NCBI RefSeq assembly: GCF_001280005.1
Contig: NZ_LGDW01000474.1
Span: forward strand, 1 to 38,608
Reading direction: 5' to 3'
Source: Streptomyces sp. NRRL WC-3618
GTDB taxonomy: Bacteria > Actinomycetota > Actinomycetes > Streptomycetales > Streptomycetaceae
Length of the DNA: 38,608 nucleotides
A model generated the notes under the pieces. It saw only the letters and a program-made list of their open reading frames with translations. It ran no database searches and had not been told where the DNA came from. Positions 22,635 to 31,619 of this stretch are shown one piece after another (the first letter of the stretch is position 1; each line of letters begins with the position of its first letter). Made by a program: the position numbers and the translations under genes.

Positions 22635-23460
22635 ACTGCTCCTCCACCGCGGCCGAGACGATCGTCGTGACCGCCTTGAAGGTACGAATGCCCTCGTACA
22701 TTGTGCCGCTGGTGTACGCCACCTTCCGCTCGCCGATCCGCTCGACGCCGGGTACGACGGTGGCGGCCATGGCGAGATGCTCGGCGTCGAACTCCAGCGC
22801 GACGGTGAACGGCCCACCGGCCACGGGCTCGTGCCGGACGGCCAGCGCGGCGGCCTCCTTCGCGGCGGCCCGGATGTCCCCGGCGGTCCTGGCGGGCGTC
22901 CGGCACACGGCGGCGTACCGCGACACATGGTCCTTGACGGCGACCTTCAGCGCCTCGGGCGCGTATCCGAGCGCGTCCTCACAGGCGAGGTCGTCGCCGG
23001 TGACGAGCACGACGGGGACCCCGTACTCGGCGACCACATGGGAGTTGAGGAGCCCTTCGCTGGCCCGTACGTCGTTCACCCACACGCCGGTGATCGAGTT
23101 GGCGAGGTAGGTGTGGGCGAGGACGCCCTCCATGCCGGCGCCCGTGTGATAGCCGACGAAGGCGATGCCGTCGACGTCGCCGTGCTGCACGCCCTCCACC
23201 ATGGACAGCGACTTGTGGCGCCCGGTGAGCATCTCCACCCGCTCGTCAAGCCGTTCGAGGAGCAGATTGCGCATCGTCCAGTGGGCCTCGTTGACCAGCA
23301 CCTCGTCGGCGCCGCCGTCGAAGAAGCCGAGCACGGCGGCGTTGACGTCCGAGGTGAACATCGAACGGCACCGCTCCCACTGCGGGGTGCCCGGCAGCAC
23401 GTCGGCCGGCCAGGTGACGCCGGTGGCGCCCTCCATGTCGGCGCTGATGAGAATCTTCAT
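22627..23460 (-). CDS. M55 family D-aminopeptidase (DppA-like)
   Basis: 277-residue M55 metallopeptidase. The N-terminal SADMEGATGV carries the family's zinc-binding Asp/Glu pair; NEAHWTMRN, GYHTGAG, and LVTGDDLACEDA are the other conserved blocks. DppA of Bacillus cleaves D-Ala-D-Ala and related peptides. It is the first gene of a four-peptidase minus-strand operon (M55, M20, S9, S66). The upstream gap contains only the terminator of the LAETG gene. The ribosome site is weak. Confidence 0.92.
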   Translation of the reverse strand: MKILISADMEGATGVTWPADVLPGTPQWERCRSMFTSDVNAAVLGFFDGGADEVLVNEAHWTMRNLLLERLDERVEMLTGRHKSLSMVEGVQHGDVDGIAFVGYHTGAGMEGVLAHTYLANSITGVWVNDVRASEGLLNSHVVAEYGVPVVLVTGDDLACEDALGYAPEALKVAVKDHVSRYAAVCRTPARTAGDIRAAAKEAAALAVRHEPVAGGPFTVALEFDAEHLAMAATVVPGVERIGERKVAYTSGTMYEGIRTFKAVTTIVSAAVEEQYG

Positions 23461-23601
23461 GGTGAGACAGTCCCGTCGCAGGTCAGCGGCTCGCTGTCCG
23501 AACGTTACGCGCCGGGCTCCGTCCCGGCCAGGAAGCGTCCCTTCGGCCTCCCGGGGAAACCCACGGCTGCGCGCACGAACGGTTCAGCGGCCGAGCATGA
23601 C

Positions 23602-23635
23602 GACAGCCCCGCCTCCCTGCGGAGACGGGGCTGTC
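23602..23635 (-). terminator. Strong hairpin terminator after the LAETG gene
   Basis: GACAGCCCCG (23602-23611) pairs with CGGGGCTGTC (23626-23635), and the stem continues inward with CTCC/GGAG around CTGC. It lies downstream of the LAETG gene on its transcript. Confidence 0.85.
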
Positions 23636-23674
23636 GGACAGGCTGCCGCCCTACGAAACGGCGGCGGTCCCTCT

Positions 23675-23690
23675 GCTCCTTGTCAGGAGC
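23675..23690 (-). terminator. Short hairpin next to the LAETG stop codon
   Basis: GCTCCT, loop TGTC, AGGAGC is a perfect 6-bp stem 6 nt after the stop of the surface-protein gene. It precedes the larger hairpin at 23602-23635, giving two successive stems. Confidence 0.5.
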
Positions 23691-23696
23691 GCGGGG

Positions 23697-24623
23697 TCAG
23701 GAACGGCGGGAGCGACGGGCCAGGAAGAGCGCTCCGGCTCCGAGGGCGACGACCGCGGCAGCCGCACCGGCGATCGCGCCGACGGGCGCGCCGGCACCGG
23801 TCTCCGCCAGCGGCGGGGTGCTCTCGCTGGGCGTGGGCTCCGGCGTGGTGGGCGGGGTCGCCTGCACCGGCGGCACGTCCGGGGTGGTGGGCGGCGTGGT
23901 GGAGGTCACGGGGGTGGTCGGCGGAGTGGCCGGCGGGGTCGACTCCTCGGCGGGCGGCTCGCTGCCCGCAGGGGTGCTGGGAGTCGCGGGCGTGGTCGGC
24001 GTGGCCGGGGTGCTCGGCGCCGGCTCCGAGGGAGTGGGGGCGGGCGGCTCGGAGGCGCCGGTGTCGCACGTCTTCTCGCCACCGTTCCAGGCGGCTATGA
24101 GGTGGTACGGGGTGAACACGTTGTCGGGCTGGTAGGGGGCGGGGCCGTGGCCCTCTCCCGACTGGCCGTCGTACTTGATGTCCTCGCCGTACAGGTCGAT
24201 CTGCCCGTAGCAGTCGGGAGCCTTGACACTCAGCTTCTGCCAGTCGCGCTCGCCGTCGCCGGCCACGTCGGCGGCGGTGAGGTAGACGGTGTCCATGTCG
24301 ACCAGGGTCTGGTGACCGGAGGTGTTCCAGTTCGGGCCCTCGGTGGTGTACTCGGCCAGGGACACGGGGTACTTGCAGCCCTCCCCGACGCTCTGGTCCG
24401 GGGCCAGCCGCACCTCGACGTCGCCGGGAGCGCTGGACCAGGAGTGGAACCCACCCTGCGAGGTCCAGTCGCCGCCGGCGATGCGGTACTGGACGGTGGC
24501 GGACTGGCAGGCCCCGCCCGTGGTCGCGCTCGCCGTGCCCGCCCCGAGGACGGGTACGGCAGCGGCGGCGAAAGCTGTGGCAGCGAGGACAGCCAGAGTC
24601 CTGGACTGGTGCGAACGCGACAA
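23697..24623 (-). CDS. LAETG-anchored cell-surface protein (class E sortase substrate)
   Basis: 308-residue secreted protein. Signal peptide about 1-32 (basic start, LAVLAATAFAAAAVPVLG, cut near ASA). Residues 33-190 form a folded, Cys-containing domain with an aromatic, glycine-rich start (YRIAGGDWTSQGGFHSW). A Pro/Thr/Ser linker follows, then LAETG at 272-276, a hydrophobic helix and the RRSRRS tail: a complete sortase signal of the LAxTG type cut by class E sortases in streptomycetes. TTG start at 24623 with GAGG 7 nt upstream. Two hairpins follow the stop. The globular domain's ligand is unknown. Confidence 0.9.
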   Translation of the reverse strand: MSRSHQSRTLAVLAATAFAAAAVPVLGAGTASATTGGACQSATVQYRIAGGDWTSQGGFHSWSSAPGDVEVRLAPDQSVGEGCKYPVSLAEYTTEGPNWNTSGHQTLVDMDTVYLTAADVAGDGERDWQKLSVKAPDCYGQIDLYGEDIKYDGQSGEGHGPAPYQPDNVFTPYHLIAAWNGGEKTCDTGASEPPAPTPSEPAPSTPATPTTPATPSTPAGSEPPAEESTPPATPPTTPVTSTTPPTTPDVPPVQATPPTTPEPTPSESTPPLAETGAGAPVGAIAGAAAAVVALGAGALFLARRSRRS

Positions 24624-24823
24624 AATGAGCCTCTGTGTTTCGAAATGTGTGGGAAGTGTGCCGAATGTGGTGACCGCTGCGGACAGACAGCGAAATCGTG
24701 CGCGCCCAGGTCACTCATGTCACTTCACTCGCTTCAGGCCCAGCGAAGTGATCCGCATTCTCGCCACGTCGGGTGGCTCCCGTCAATCCTTCACCAGTTC
24801 TTCACATTTCGAGTTGGCCGCGA

Positions 24824-24850
24824 CGGCCTCGGGCGCCGCGTCCCGGGCCG
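24824..24850 (-). terminator. Hairpin after the methyltransferase gene
   Basis: Just downstream of the stop on the minus strand, CGGCC-T-CGGG at 24824-24833 can pair with CCCGGGCCG at 24842-24850, with a one-base bulge and an 8-nt loop. A second, weaker TCACTT/AAGTGA dyad is at 24720-24751. Probable termination region. Confidence 0.45.
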
Positions 24851-24859
24851 CCGTGGTAG

Positions 24860-25585
24860 TCAGCGCTGCTGTGCCACGACGACCCACTTCGAAGGCAGCA
24901 CGATGCGGGTCCCGTCGGGCGTGTACTCCGTGGTGGTGAGTGGCAGTTCGCCGCTCCCGAGGACCTTCAGACCCGCCGCGCTCAGGTACACGGGCACGGC
25001 CGAGTCCGCCACCTCACCGGGTGCGATGCCGTGTTCGAGGACCGGGCGCAGCTTGGACGGCGGGCCCTCGGCGCTCTGGGCGAGGCCCATGAGGATGGGG
25101 CGCGCGTCCTGCGACAGTTCGACCAGGAAGGCCCGGCCGGTCTGTCCGATGAGGGTGGCGATGCCGTCGACGAGGGTCTGCCGATCGTCGGCGTCGCACT
25201 GGTGGAGCACCCCGCGCATGTACACGTTGGCGTCGCCGAGCTTCGCGTGCAGCGCCTCGACCTCGGACTTCTCGGCGCAGTCGAGCAGTTCGTACTCGGC
25301 CGCGCCCTCCGGATCGGCGCTGCGGGCCCGCTCCAGTGCCGCGGGCGAGAGGTCCGCGCCGACGACCCGGGTGAACCGGTCGGTGAGGAAGCGGGTCTGG
25401 GTGCCGTTGCCGCAGCCGAGGTCCAGCAGCGGCAACTCGAAGTCCGCGAGGTGCGGTTCGAAGACGGCGAGGTGGAGGCCGGCGGTCAGGACGGGCTCCG
25501 CGTCCCAGAAGACGGCGCCCGGTCCGTGAGGTGCCTCGCGCCAGAAGCCCTCCCAGGCCTCCCGGTATCGACTCGTCACGCTCAT
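24860..25585 (-). CDS. Class I SAM-dependent methyltransferase
   Basis: 241-residue soluble methyltransferase. Motif I is LLDLGCGNGTQTRFL (53-67), then VVGADLSPAALERAR, YELLDCAE, and the post-I region VYMRGVLHQC. The C-terminal part ends in IVLPSKWVVVAQQR. The substrate is unknown. ATG at 25585 (GGGGAG about 6 nt upstream) is preferred to a TTG two codons earlier. About 200 nt separate it from the SpoIIE-type phosphatase gene, and no obvious gene or hairpin was seen in that stretch. Confidence 0.9.
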   Translation of the reverse strand: MSVTSRYREAWEGFWREAPHGPGAVFWDAEPVLTAGLHLAVFEPHLADFELPLLDLGCGNGTQTRFLTDRFTRVVGADLSPAALERARSADPEGAAEYELLDCAEKSEVEALHAKLGDANVYMRGVLHQCDADDRQTLVDGIATLIGQTGRAFLVELSQDARPILMGLAQSAEGPPSKLRPVLEHGIAPGEVADSAVPVYLSAAGLKVLGSGELPLTTTEYTPDGTRIVLPSKWVVVAQQR

Positions 25586-25785
25586 ACCCAACTCCCCAGG
25601 GTGCGACGGCTGCCCGTCCGAGGTGACGGGCCAGTTCGGTCTACCGTGCCCCGGTTACGCCCACAAGCGCACCGCGTGTACCTTCACGGCTCGTTCGAGA
25701 GGTGTGTGCCGGTGTGCGCCTCGCACGCCTCCCCGGCCCCGCGGCACATCAATCCAAGCACAGGGCCGACATCCACGGCGGGGTG

Positions 25786-28257
25786 TCAGCGCCGACGCGG
25801 CAACGTGAGTTCGAACCACACGGTCTTGCCCGCGCCCGTCCGGCTCGTGCCCCACTCCCGGGCCAGCGTGCTCACCACCCGCAGCCCGCGACCGAACTCG
25901 GCCAGCGGCTCGGCGTCGAGCAGCGTGGGGAGCTCGTGGTCGTCGTCGTCCACCTCGCACAGCAGCGTCTCGCCGCGCACGAGCCGCAGCTCGACCGGAC
26001 GCCCGTGCGAGTGCCGTTCGGCGTTGGTGACGAGTTCGCTGACCAGCCGCTCGGCGTTGTCCACGAGCCGTGCGAGGCCCCAGTCGTGGAGCTGTTCGCG
26101 GACCACGGCCCGGGCGCGGCCGACCTCGGCCGGGTCGAGGGCGAGCCGCCACTCGGCGACGTCGTCCGGTTCGATGCCGTTGAGCCGGGTCATCAGCAGC
26201 GCCACGTCGTCCTTGCGGCCGCCGCCTGTGTTGAGAGCACGGATGATCGTGTCGCAGGCGTCGTCCATCGAGGCGGCGGGGTGGGCGGCGGACTCGCAGA
26301 GCGTCGCCAGGCCCACGGCGATGTCCTCGCCGCGTACCTCGACCAGGCCGTCGGTGCACATCACGAGCCGGTCGCCGGGCTCCACGCGCACGCGTACCGC
26401 CTCGAAGGGCACTCCGCCGACGCCGATGGGCGCACCGGTGGGCAGGTCGAGCAGCTCGCTGCGGCCGTCGTCGGCGCGGACCAGCACGGGCGGGATATGG
26501 CCCGCGTTGGCGATGTGCAGCTCGCTCGCGATCGGGTCGTAGACGGCGTAGAGACAGGTCGCGAGGTAGGTGTCGCCGAGGCGCTGGGCGAGGTCGTCGA
26601 GGTGGCGCAGAAGCTGGGCGGGTGGCAGGTCGAGGGCGGCCATGGTCTGGACGGCCGTACGCAACTGGCCCATCATCGCCGCCGAGTTGAGGCCGTGCCC
26701 CATGACGTCGCCGACGACGAGGGCGGTGCGGGCTCCGGGCAGTTTCACGGCGTCGAACCAGTCACCGCCGACCCGGCCGAGCAGCGTGCCGGGAAGGTAG
26801 CGGGTGGCGATGTCGCAGCCCGCCAGGCGCGGCGGGATCTGCGGCAGCATGCTGTCCTGGAGGGTCTCGGCGACGCTCTCCTGGTGGGTGTACATGCGCG
26901 CGTTGTCGAGCACGAGGCCCGCGCGGGCGGCGAGTTCGGCGCCGGTGACCCGGTCCATGTCGTTGAACTCGACGCGCTCGGGGTGGCGCAGCAGGATCAT
27001 GAAGCCGAGGACGACGTTACGGGCCTTCAGCGGTACGACGAGCATGGAGCGGCCCGTGATCAGCGGCCGGATGTCACGCTTCTCGAACTGCGAGGCGATT
27101 CGGTGCCCCAGCTGTTCGCTGATGCGCGGCACGAGGACGGGCTGACCGCTGGTCATGCACTGGAAGAACGGGGTGTCCGCCGGGAACGGCATGGCCTCGC
27201 CGACCGGTACGACGTCGTCCCAGCGACCTGGTTCGTCAGTGTGTTCGAGGGCGACGCGGTGCCACATCGTCGTCGTGTCGGGCACACCGTCGGGGAACCC
27301 CTCCCCCGCGACGACCTGTTCGCGCAGATAGGTGCCCGCCACGTCCGTGAAGCGGGGGACGACGGCCTTGCTGACCTCGATGATCGTGCGGGACAGGTCG
27401 AGCGAGGTGCCGATGCGTCCGCTGACCTCGTTGAGAAACTCCAGCCGCTCGCGTACGGCCGCGTATTCGAGGTCCTCGACGTCGTCCTGGAGGTCCTCGG
27501 GCAGCGGCTCGCCGGCCTGCGCCGCCCGGGCCGCCCGCTCCCGGCGGGCCTTGCGCTCGGCGCGCCGGGGAACACCCCAGTCGGGGGTCACCGGCACCAG
27601 GTCGTGCCGGCTGAACTCCAGGACGGGATAGCCCAGTTCGAGGATCTGGGCGACGATGCGCGCACTCTCCCCGACGCTCATGCTGGGCAGGATCTCGGGG
27701 AGCCTGCGGGCGAGTTCGTCGGCGCCGGGGAAGTCGGTGTGCAGGGCGAATCCGGGCGCTATGCGCTCGCCGGCGACCCCTTCGTCCTCCTGTCGCAGTA
27801 CGTCGGTGTCGGCGGCCAGCACGAGGAGGCGCTCGTGGCCGGGGCCCACCAAGGGGTACGCCCACCACAGCACGTCGGTGCGGTCGTCGTCCCGACCGGC
27901 CACCGCGAGACGGGCGCGGCCCGCGGCGCGGTAGGCGAGCCGGCCGTCGAGCGAGGACTCCAGGTCGGGTCCCAGGCCGTCGTGGGCGGCGTACGCCCCG
28001 TACGGCGTGGTGTCCTCGCCGTCGGCGTCGGGCAGGGCCCCGGAGACGGGCAGCAGGTCGGCGGCGGGCCGGCCGAGCGCTTCCTCCTTGGAGGCGCCGA
28101 ACAGCCGACGCGCGCCCCGGCTCCAGTGCGAGACCAGGCCTTCGCGGTCGACGACCACCACGGCCAGCGGGATACGGCCCGCCGCGGCATGCTCCGCCGA
28201 CGCGTTCTCCCCAGCCCCGCGGCCGGGGCGTGCGCCCGTCTCGGTGCCATGGTCCAT
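25786..28257 (-). CDS. PAS-GAF-SpoIIE phosphatase with HATPase domain
   Basis: 823-residue cytosolic regulator. PAS-like sensor about 25-130 (IPLAVVVVDREGLVSHWSRGARRLFG). GAF region about 270-450 (RTIIEVSKAVVPRFTDVAGTYL, MLVVPLKARNVVLGFMIL). SpoIIE/PP2C phosphatase about 475-690 with metal-binding motifs GGDWFDAV, VGDVMGHG, TDGLVE and RKDDVALL. The C-terminal HATPase/anti-sigma-like domain (LVSELVTNAERHSHG, EFGRGLRVVSTLAREWG) resembles RsbW. Such proteins dephosphorylate anti-anti-sigma factors in partner-switching networks. No sigma or RsbV gene is adjacent. ATG at 28257 with AAGGGG 8 nt upstream; an upstream extension to 28380 has no family content. Confidence 0.93.
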   Translation of the reverse strand: MDHGTETGARPGRGAGENASAEHAAAGRIPLAVVVVDREGLVSHWSRGARRLFGASKEEALGRPAADLLPVSGALPDADGEDTTPYGAYAAHDGLGPDLESSLDGRLAYRAAGRARLAVAGRDDDRTDVLWWAYPLVGPGHERLLVLAADTDVLRQEDEGVAGERIAPGFALHTDFPGADELARRLPEILPSMSVGESARIVAQILELGYPVLEFSRHDLVPVTPDWGVPRRAERKARRERAARAAQAGEPLPEDLQDDVEDLEYAAVRERLEFLNEVSGRIGTSLDLSRTIIEVSKAVVPRFTDVAGTYLREQVVAGEGFPDGVPDTTTMWHRVALEHTDEPGRWDDVVPVGEAMPFPADTPFFQCMTSGQPVLVPRISEQLGHRIASQFEKRDIRPLITGRSMLVVPLKARNVVLGFMILLRHPERVEFNDMDRVTGAELAARAGLVLDNARMYTHQESVAETLQDSMLPQIPPRLAGCDIATRYLPGTLLGRVGGDWFDAVKLPGARTALVVGDVMGHGLNSAAMMGQLRTAVQTMAALDLPPAQLLRHLDDLAQRLGDTYLATCLYAVYDPIASELHIANAGHIPPVLVRADDGRSELLDLPTGAPIGVGGVPFEAVRVRVEPGDRLVMCTDGLVEVRGEDIAVGLATLCESAAHPAASMDDACDTIIRALNTGGGRKDDVALLMTRLNGIEPDDVAEWRLALDPAEVGRARAVVREQLHDWGLARLVDNAERLVSELVTNAERHSHGRPVELRLVRGETLLCEVDDDDHELPTLLDAEPLAEFGRGLRVVSTLAREWGTSRTGAGKTVWFELTLPRRR

Positions 28258-28458
28258 GGCGCAGGCCCCTTCTTCCCACGGCTCCGCAAGATCTGTGCCG
28301 TCGTCACCACCGTACGGCGCCGGTCCGTCGCGATGTGTGCCATTCCTGTAATTGGCCTTGGCCGGTCGGCTCCGGCGCACGGACGCGCGCCCCGTGCGCC
28401 GGTACGGCCCCGGAGGCCGGCCGTCCGGTCGGCCGGTGCCGGCGCCCGGACCTGCGGA

Positions 28459-30843
28459 TCAGTCGTCGTACCCGAGCTGGAGGTCGCGTTCCGCGAGGCC
28501 ACCGCCGCCCACCTGGAGGACGGTGGCGACCGGCGGGTAACCGGAGGCGATGACCGTGTACTCGCCGGAGGCCAGGTCGACGAAGCGGAAGGTGCCGTCG
28601 GCCGCGGTGGTGAGGGTGTTCATGACGTTGCCGGCCGCGCCGATCAGCGTCACGCGCGCGTCCCCGACGGGCCGTCCGTCGCCCGCCCGCACGGTGCCCT
28701 TCAGGACGGTGCCGCCCGCGAGTTCGACGTCCTGACGGGTCTCCCGGGACGCTCTCACGGAGACGGGGAGCGCGGCCGGGCGGAACGCGGGAGCGCCGAC
28801 GGCGAGGGTGTACTCGCCGGCCACCAGCTCGGTGATGAGGTAGCCGCCCTCGCGTTCGCTGCGGGTGGTGGCGACGACCTCGCCGTGCACGTTGGTGAGG
28901 GTGACGGTGGCGTCCGGGACCGGTGTGCCGTCCGCGGTTCGTACCCGGCCCGCCAGGCGCCCCGCGCCGCCGAGGACGAGGTCCAGTTCGACGGGCTGCT
29001 CGCCGACGGTCACGGCGACCGCCTGCGGCTGGTGTCCGCCCGCCGCGGCGATCAGGACGTACGCGCCCGAGCCGGGCGTGGACAGCGCGAACCGCCCGTC
29101 CTCGGCGCTCGCGCCCCGCCCGATCTGCACACCGGTGACGTCGATGAGGGTGAGCGCCGCGCGCGGTACGACGGTCCCGTCCGGTTTCTGCACCGTGCCG
29201 CGCACCGGGATGCCGACGGTGTACGGCGGGTGGGGCTGGGACATCGTCAGGGTGGCCGAGGAGCCCGCCGCGTCGAGGTCGGCGGGGGCGGGGTGGTGCG
29301 ACACCAGCGGTTTCTCCTTGAGGAAGCAGGCGACGAGCAGGCCGAGGACCAGCACCGGCACGAGGTACAGGAAGACGCGCGGCATGGCGTCGGCGTACGC
29401 CCTGATGTAGCTGTCGCGCAGCGCCGGGGGAAGCGTGTGCACGAGCCGTGGGGTGATCGAGTCGGGGTCGGGCAGCCGGACACCCGCGCGCGTGGGCAGG
29501 GCGCCGCGCAGGGACTCGGTGAGCCGGTTCGCGAAGAGGGTGCCGAAGACCGCGGCGCCGACGCTGCCGCCGATCTGCCGGAAGTAGTTGCCGGCGCTGG
29601 TCGCGGTGCCGAGGTCGGAGGGGCGTGCGGAGTTCTGCACGGCGAGGACCAGGACCGGCATCACCATGCCGATGCCGGCGCCGAGGACGGCCATCCAGAG
29701 GCTGTAGTGCAGCCGGGGCGTGTCCACTTCGAGGCGGGACAGCAGCCACATGCCGAGGGCGGCCACGGCGCTGCCGACGACCGGCCAGACCTTGTAGCGG
29801 CCGGTGTGGCTGATGAGCTGCCCGGAAACGATCGACGCGCCGACGATGCCGGCCATCATGGGCACCATCAGCAGACCGGACTCGGTGGCGGAGGCGCCGT
29901 CGACCATCTGGAGGAAGGTCGGCAGATAGCTGGCGGCCCCGAACAGCGCCACCCCGATCACCAGGCCCACCAGAGCGGTGACGTTGAAGACTGGGTCCCT
30001 GAACAGCCGCAGCGGGATGAGGGGTTCGGGCGCGAAGTGCTCGGCGACGACGAAGAGCACACCGGCCAGGGCCGCTCCGGCGCCGAGCCCGAGGATCTCA
30101 CGCGAGCCCCACGCGTACTCGGTGCCGCCCCAACTGGTGAGCAGCACCAGGCAGGTCGAGGTTACACCGAGCAGCAGCGCACCGAGGAGGTCGAACCGGG
30201 CCCTGGCCGTGGGCTTCGGCAGTTTCAGTACGACGGTGACGACGGCCAGCGTCAGCAGACCGAACGGCACGTTGAACCAGAAGCACCACCGCCAGGAGAG
30301 GTGGTCGGTGAAGTAGCCGCCCAGGAGGGGCCCGGCGACCGAGGCGAGGCCGAACGAGGCACCGATCAAGCCCATGAAGCGCCCGCGTTCGCGCGGCGGC
30401 ACGATGTCCGCGATGATCGCCTGCACGCCGATCATCAACCCGCCCGCGCCGGCGCCCTGGAGGGCGCGGAAGGCGATGAGCTCGTCCATGGTCCGCGACC
30501 GGCCGGCCAGCGCCGAACCGACGACGAAGACGACGATCGCGAACTGGAAGACGCCCTTGCGGCCGAGCAGATCGCCGAGTTTGCCGTAGACCGGAAGACC
30601 GACCGTGGCCGTGAGCAGATACGCGGTGATCGCCCAGGACATCCGGTCCAGACCGTGCAGTTCACCGACGATCCTCGGGAGCGCGGTGGCGACGATCATC
30701 TGCTCCAGGGCGGCGAGCAGCAGGGCGAGCACGAGCCCGAAGAACACCAACCGCACCTGGCGCGGGCCGAGTCGGGGTGGCTCCGCCGGGGGTGGAGGGA
30801 GCGCGGTCTCCGGTTCGGCCTGCACCAGAGTGATCCCGCCCAT
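28459..30843 (-). CDS. DHA2-type MFS exporter fused to carboxypeptidase-regulatory-like repeats
   Basis: 794-residue membrane protein. Residues 20-515 are a drug:H+ antiporter of the 14-helix EmrB/QacA type: [27 protein letters not shown] (motif A), [39 protein letters not shown] (motif C region). From about 530 to the end come three beta-sandwich repeats of about 85 residues, each with the V-X-G-X-V-X...DG-XPV-X-A-XVTL...GEYTL pattern of carboxypeptidase-regulatory-like domains. ATG at 30843 with GGGGAG 6 nt upstream. A fusion at the expected cytoplasmic C-terminus is odd. The substrate is unknown. Confidence 0.9.
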   Translation of the reverse strand: MGGITLVQAEPETALPPPPAEPPRLGPRQVRLVFFGLVLALLLAALEQMIVATALPRIVGELHGLDRMSWAITAYLLTATVGLPVYGKLGDLLGRKGVFQFAIVVFVVGSALAGRSRTMDELIAFRALQGAGAGGLMIGVQAIIADIVPPRERGRFMGLIGASFGLASVAGPLLGGYFTDHLSWRWCFWFNVPFGLLTLAVVTVVLKLPKPTARARFDLLGALLLGVTSTCLVLLTSWGGTEYAWGSREILGLGAGAALAGVLFVVAEHFAPEPLIPLRLFRDPVFNVTALVGLVIGVALFGAASYLPTFLQMVDGASATESGLLMVPMMAGIVGASIVSGQLISHTGRYKVWPVVGSAVAALGMWLLSRLEVDTPRLHYSLWMAVLGAGIGMVMPVLVLAVQNSARPSDLGTATSAGNYFRQIGGSVGAAVFGTLFANRLTESLRGALPTRAGVRLPDPDSITPRLVHTLPPALRDSYIRAYADAMPRVFLYLVPVLVLGLLVACFLKEKPLVSHHPAPADLDAAGSSATLTMSQPHPPYTVGIPVRGTVQKPDGTVVPRAALTLIDVTGVQIGRGASAEDGRFALSTPGSGAYVLIAAAGGHQPQAVAVTVGEQPVELDLVLGGAGRLAGRVRTADGTPVPDATVTLTNVHGEVVATTRSEREGGYLITELVAGEYTLAVGAPAFRPAALPVSVRASRETRQDVELAGGTVLKGTVRAGDGRPVGDARVTLIGAAGNVMNTLTTAADGTFRFVDLASGEYTVIASGYPPVATVLQVGGGGLAERDLQLGYDD

Positions 30844-30999
30844 GTACCGCTCCCCTCGCCGCACCTACCGCACAATTCCCGCTTTGGGCGACAACTGTGA
30901 GCAGGCGCGACGAGTTACGGCGTGGCGGTGCACAGGGGGGAGATCCACTCGAACCGGTGAGGGCCGCGACGGCGGAGGCCAACGCCCCTCACCCTTCGG

Positions 31000-31443
31000 T
31001 TACTTCTCCACTTCGGTGGCGAGCTTGTCGAGAAGGGCGTCGTAGATACGGGCGAGGCCCTTGGGGGCGAAGGTCCGCTCGAAGAAGCCGCCGATGCCGC
31101 CGGCGCCGTCCCAGACAGTGGTGACGACGACCCTCGACTTGCCCTCACCGGCGGGGGTGACACGCCAGGTGGTGACCATCGAGGAGTTGCGGTCCTTCTC
31201 GACGAGCTCACCGTCGGTGGGCTCGGTGACCTCCAGGAGGCAGTCACGGACGCGCTTGCTGGTGGCCTGGAGCTTCCAGTGGACGAGAGTGCCCTCGCCG
31301 TCGCCGCCCTCGCGCACCTCGAACTCGCTGAACTGCTCGGGCATCACGGTCGCGCGCGTGCCGCTGTAATCGGCGAGGGCGTCGAACACCGTCTCCGCGT
31401 CCGCCGCGACGATGCGCTCCGTGGTGGCCTCGACCTGCGCCAT
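31000..31443 (-). CDS. SRPBCC family protein
   Basis: 147-residue single-domain START/Bet v1-like protein: MAQVEATTERIVAADAETVFDALADYSGTRATVMPEQFSEFEVREGG, with a typical VVTTVWDGAGGIGGFFERTF C-terminal helix-forming segment. Such proteins bind hydrophobic ligands; this one has no partner cyclase or synthase nearby. ATG at 31443 has GGAGG 6 nt upstream, which rules out the longer in-frame start at 31509. It is divergent from the radical SAM gene, 176 nt apart. Confidence 0.9.
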   Translation of the reverse strand: MAQVEATTERIVAADAETVFDALADYSGTRATVMPEQFSEFEVREGGDGEGTLVHWKLQATSKRVRDCLLEVTEPTDGELVEKDRNSSMVTTWRVTPAGEGKSRVVVTTVWDGAGGIGGFFERTFAPKGLARIYDALLDKLATEVEK

Positions 31444-31574
31444 TGCATTCCTCCAGCAGCTGGTTCTTCGGGGGTCGGGGCTCACCCAACCACCCCGCCG
31501 CCCGGCCACCCAAATCGGGGTGGGGGCTGCCGACGAGCTTCACCACACTCGAACATACGATCGCACGATCAAGG

Positions 31575-31586
31575 GAACATGTGTTC
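31575..31586 (+). promoter_or_regulatory. SOS box (LexA-type site)
   Basis: GAACATGTGTTC matches the actinobacterial LexA core GAAC-N4-GTTC, with arms GAACA/TGTTC. It abuts TATTCT at 31587-31592, a good -10, so LexA bound here would block the promoter. A weaker half-match, GAACATACGATC, lies 23 nt upstream. It lies 33 nt before the ATG of the radical SAM gene. Confidence 0.8.
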
Positions 31587-31594
31587 TATTCTGG

Positions 31595-31608
31595 GGTGAG
31601 TACTCACC
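31595..31608. promoter_or_regulatory. 14-bp perfect palindrome at the rSAM start site
   Basis: GGTGAGTACTCACC is a perfect palindrome between the -10 and the ribosome site of the radical SAM gene, near the expected transcription start. It may be a second repressor site or a small RNA hairpin. Confidence 0.55.
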
Positions 31609-31619
31609 GAGGAGGTGTC

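Noticed and set aside
25702..30900. A 5.2-kb open frame on the plus strand
   Set aside because: It is antisense to the SpoIIE-type phosphatase and MFS genes, which have strong domain matches and ribosome sites. Long antisense frames are common at this GC content, and its translation has no recognisable domain.
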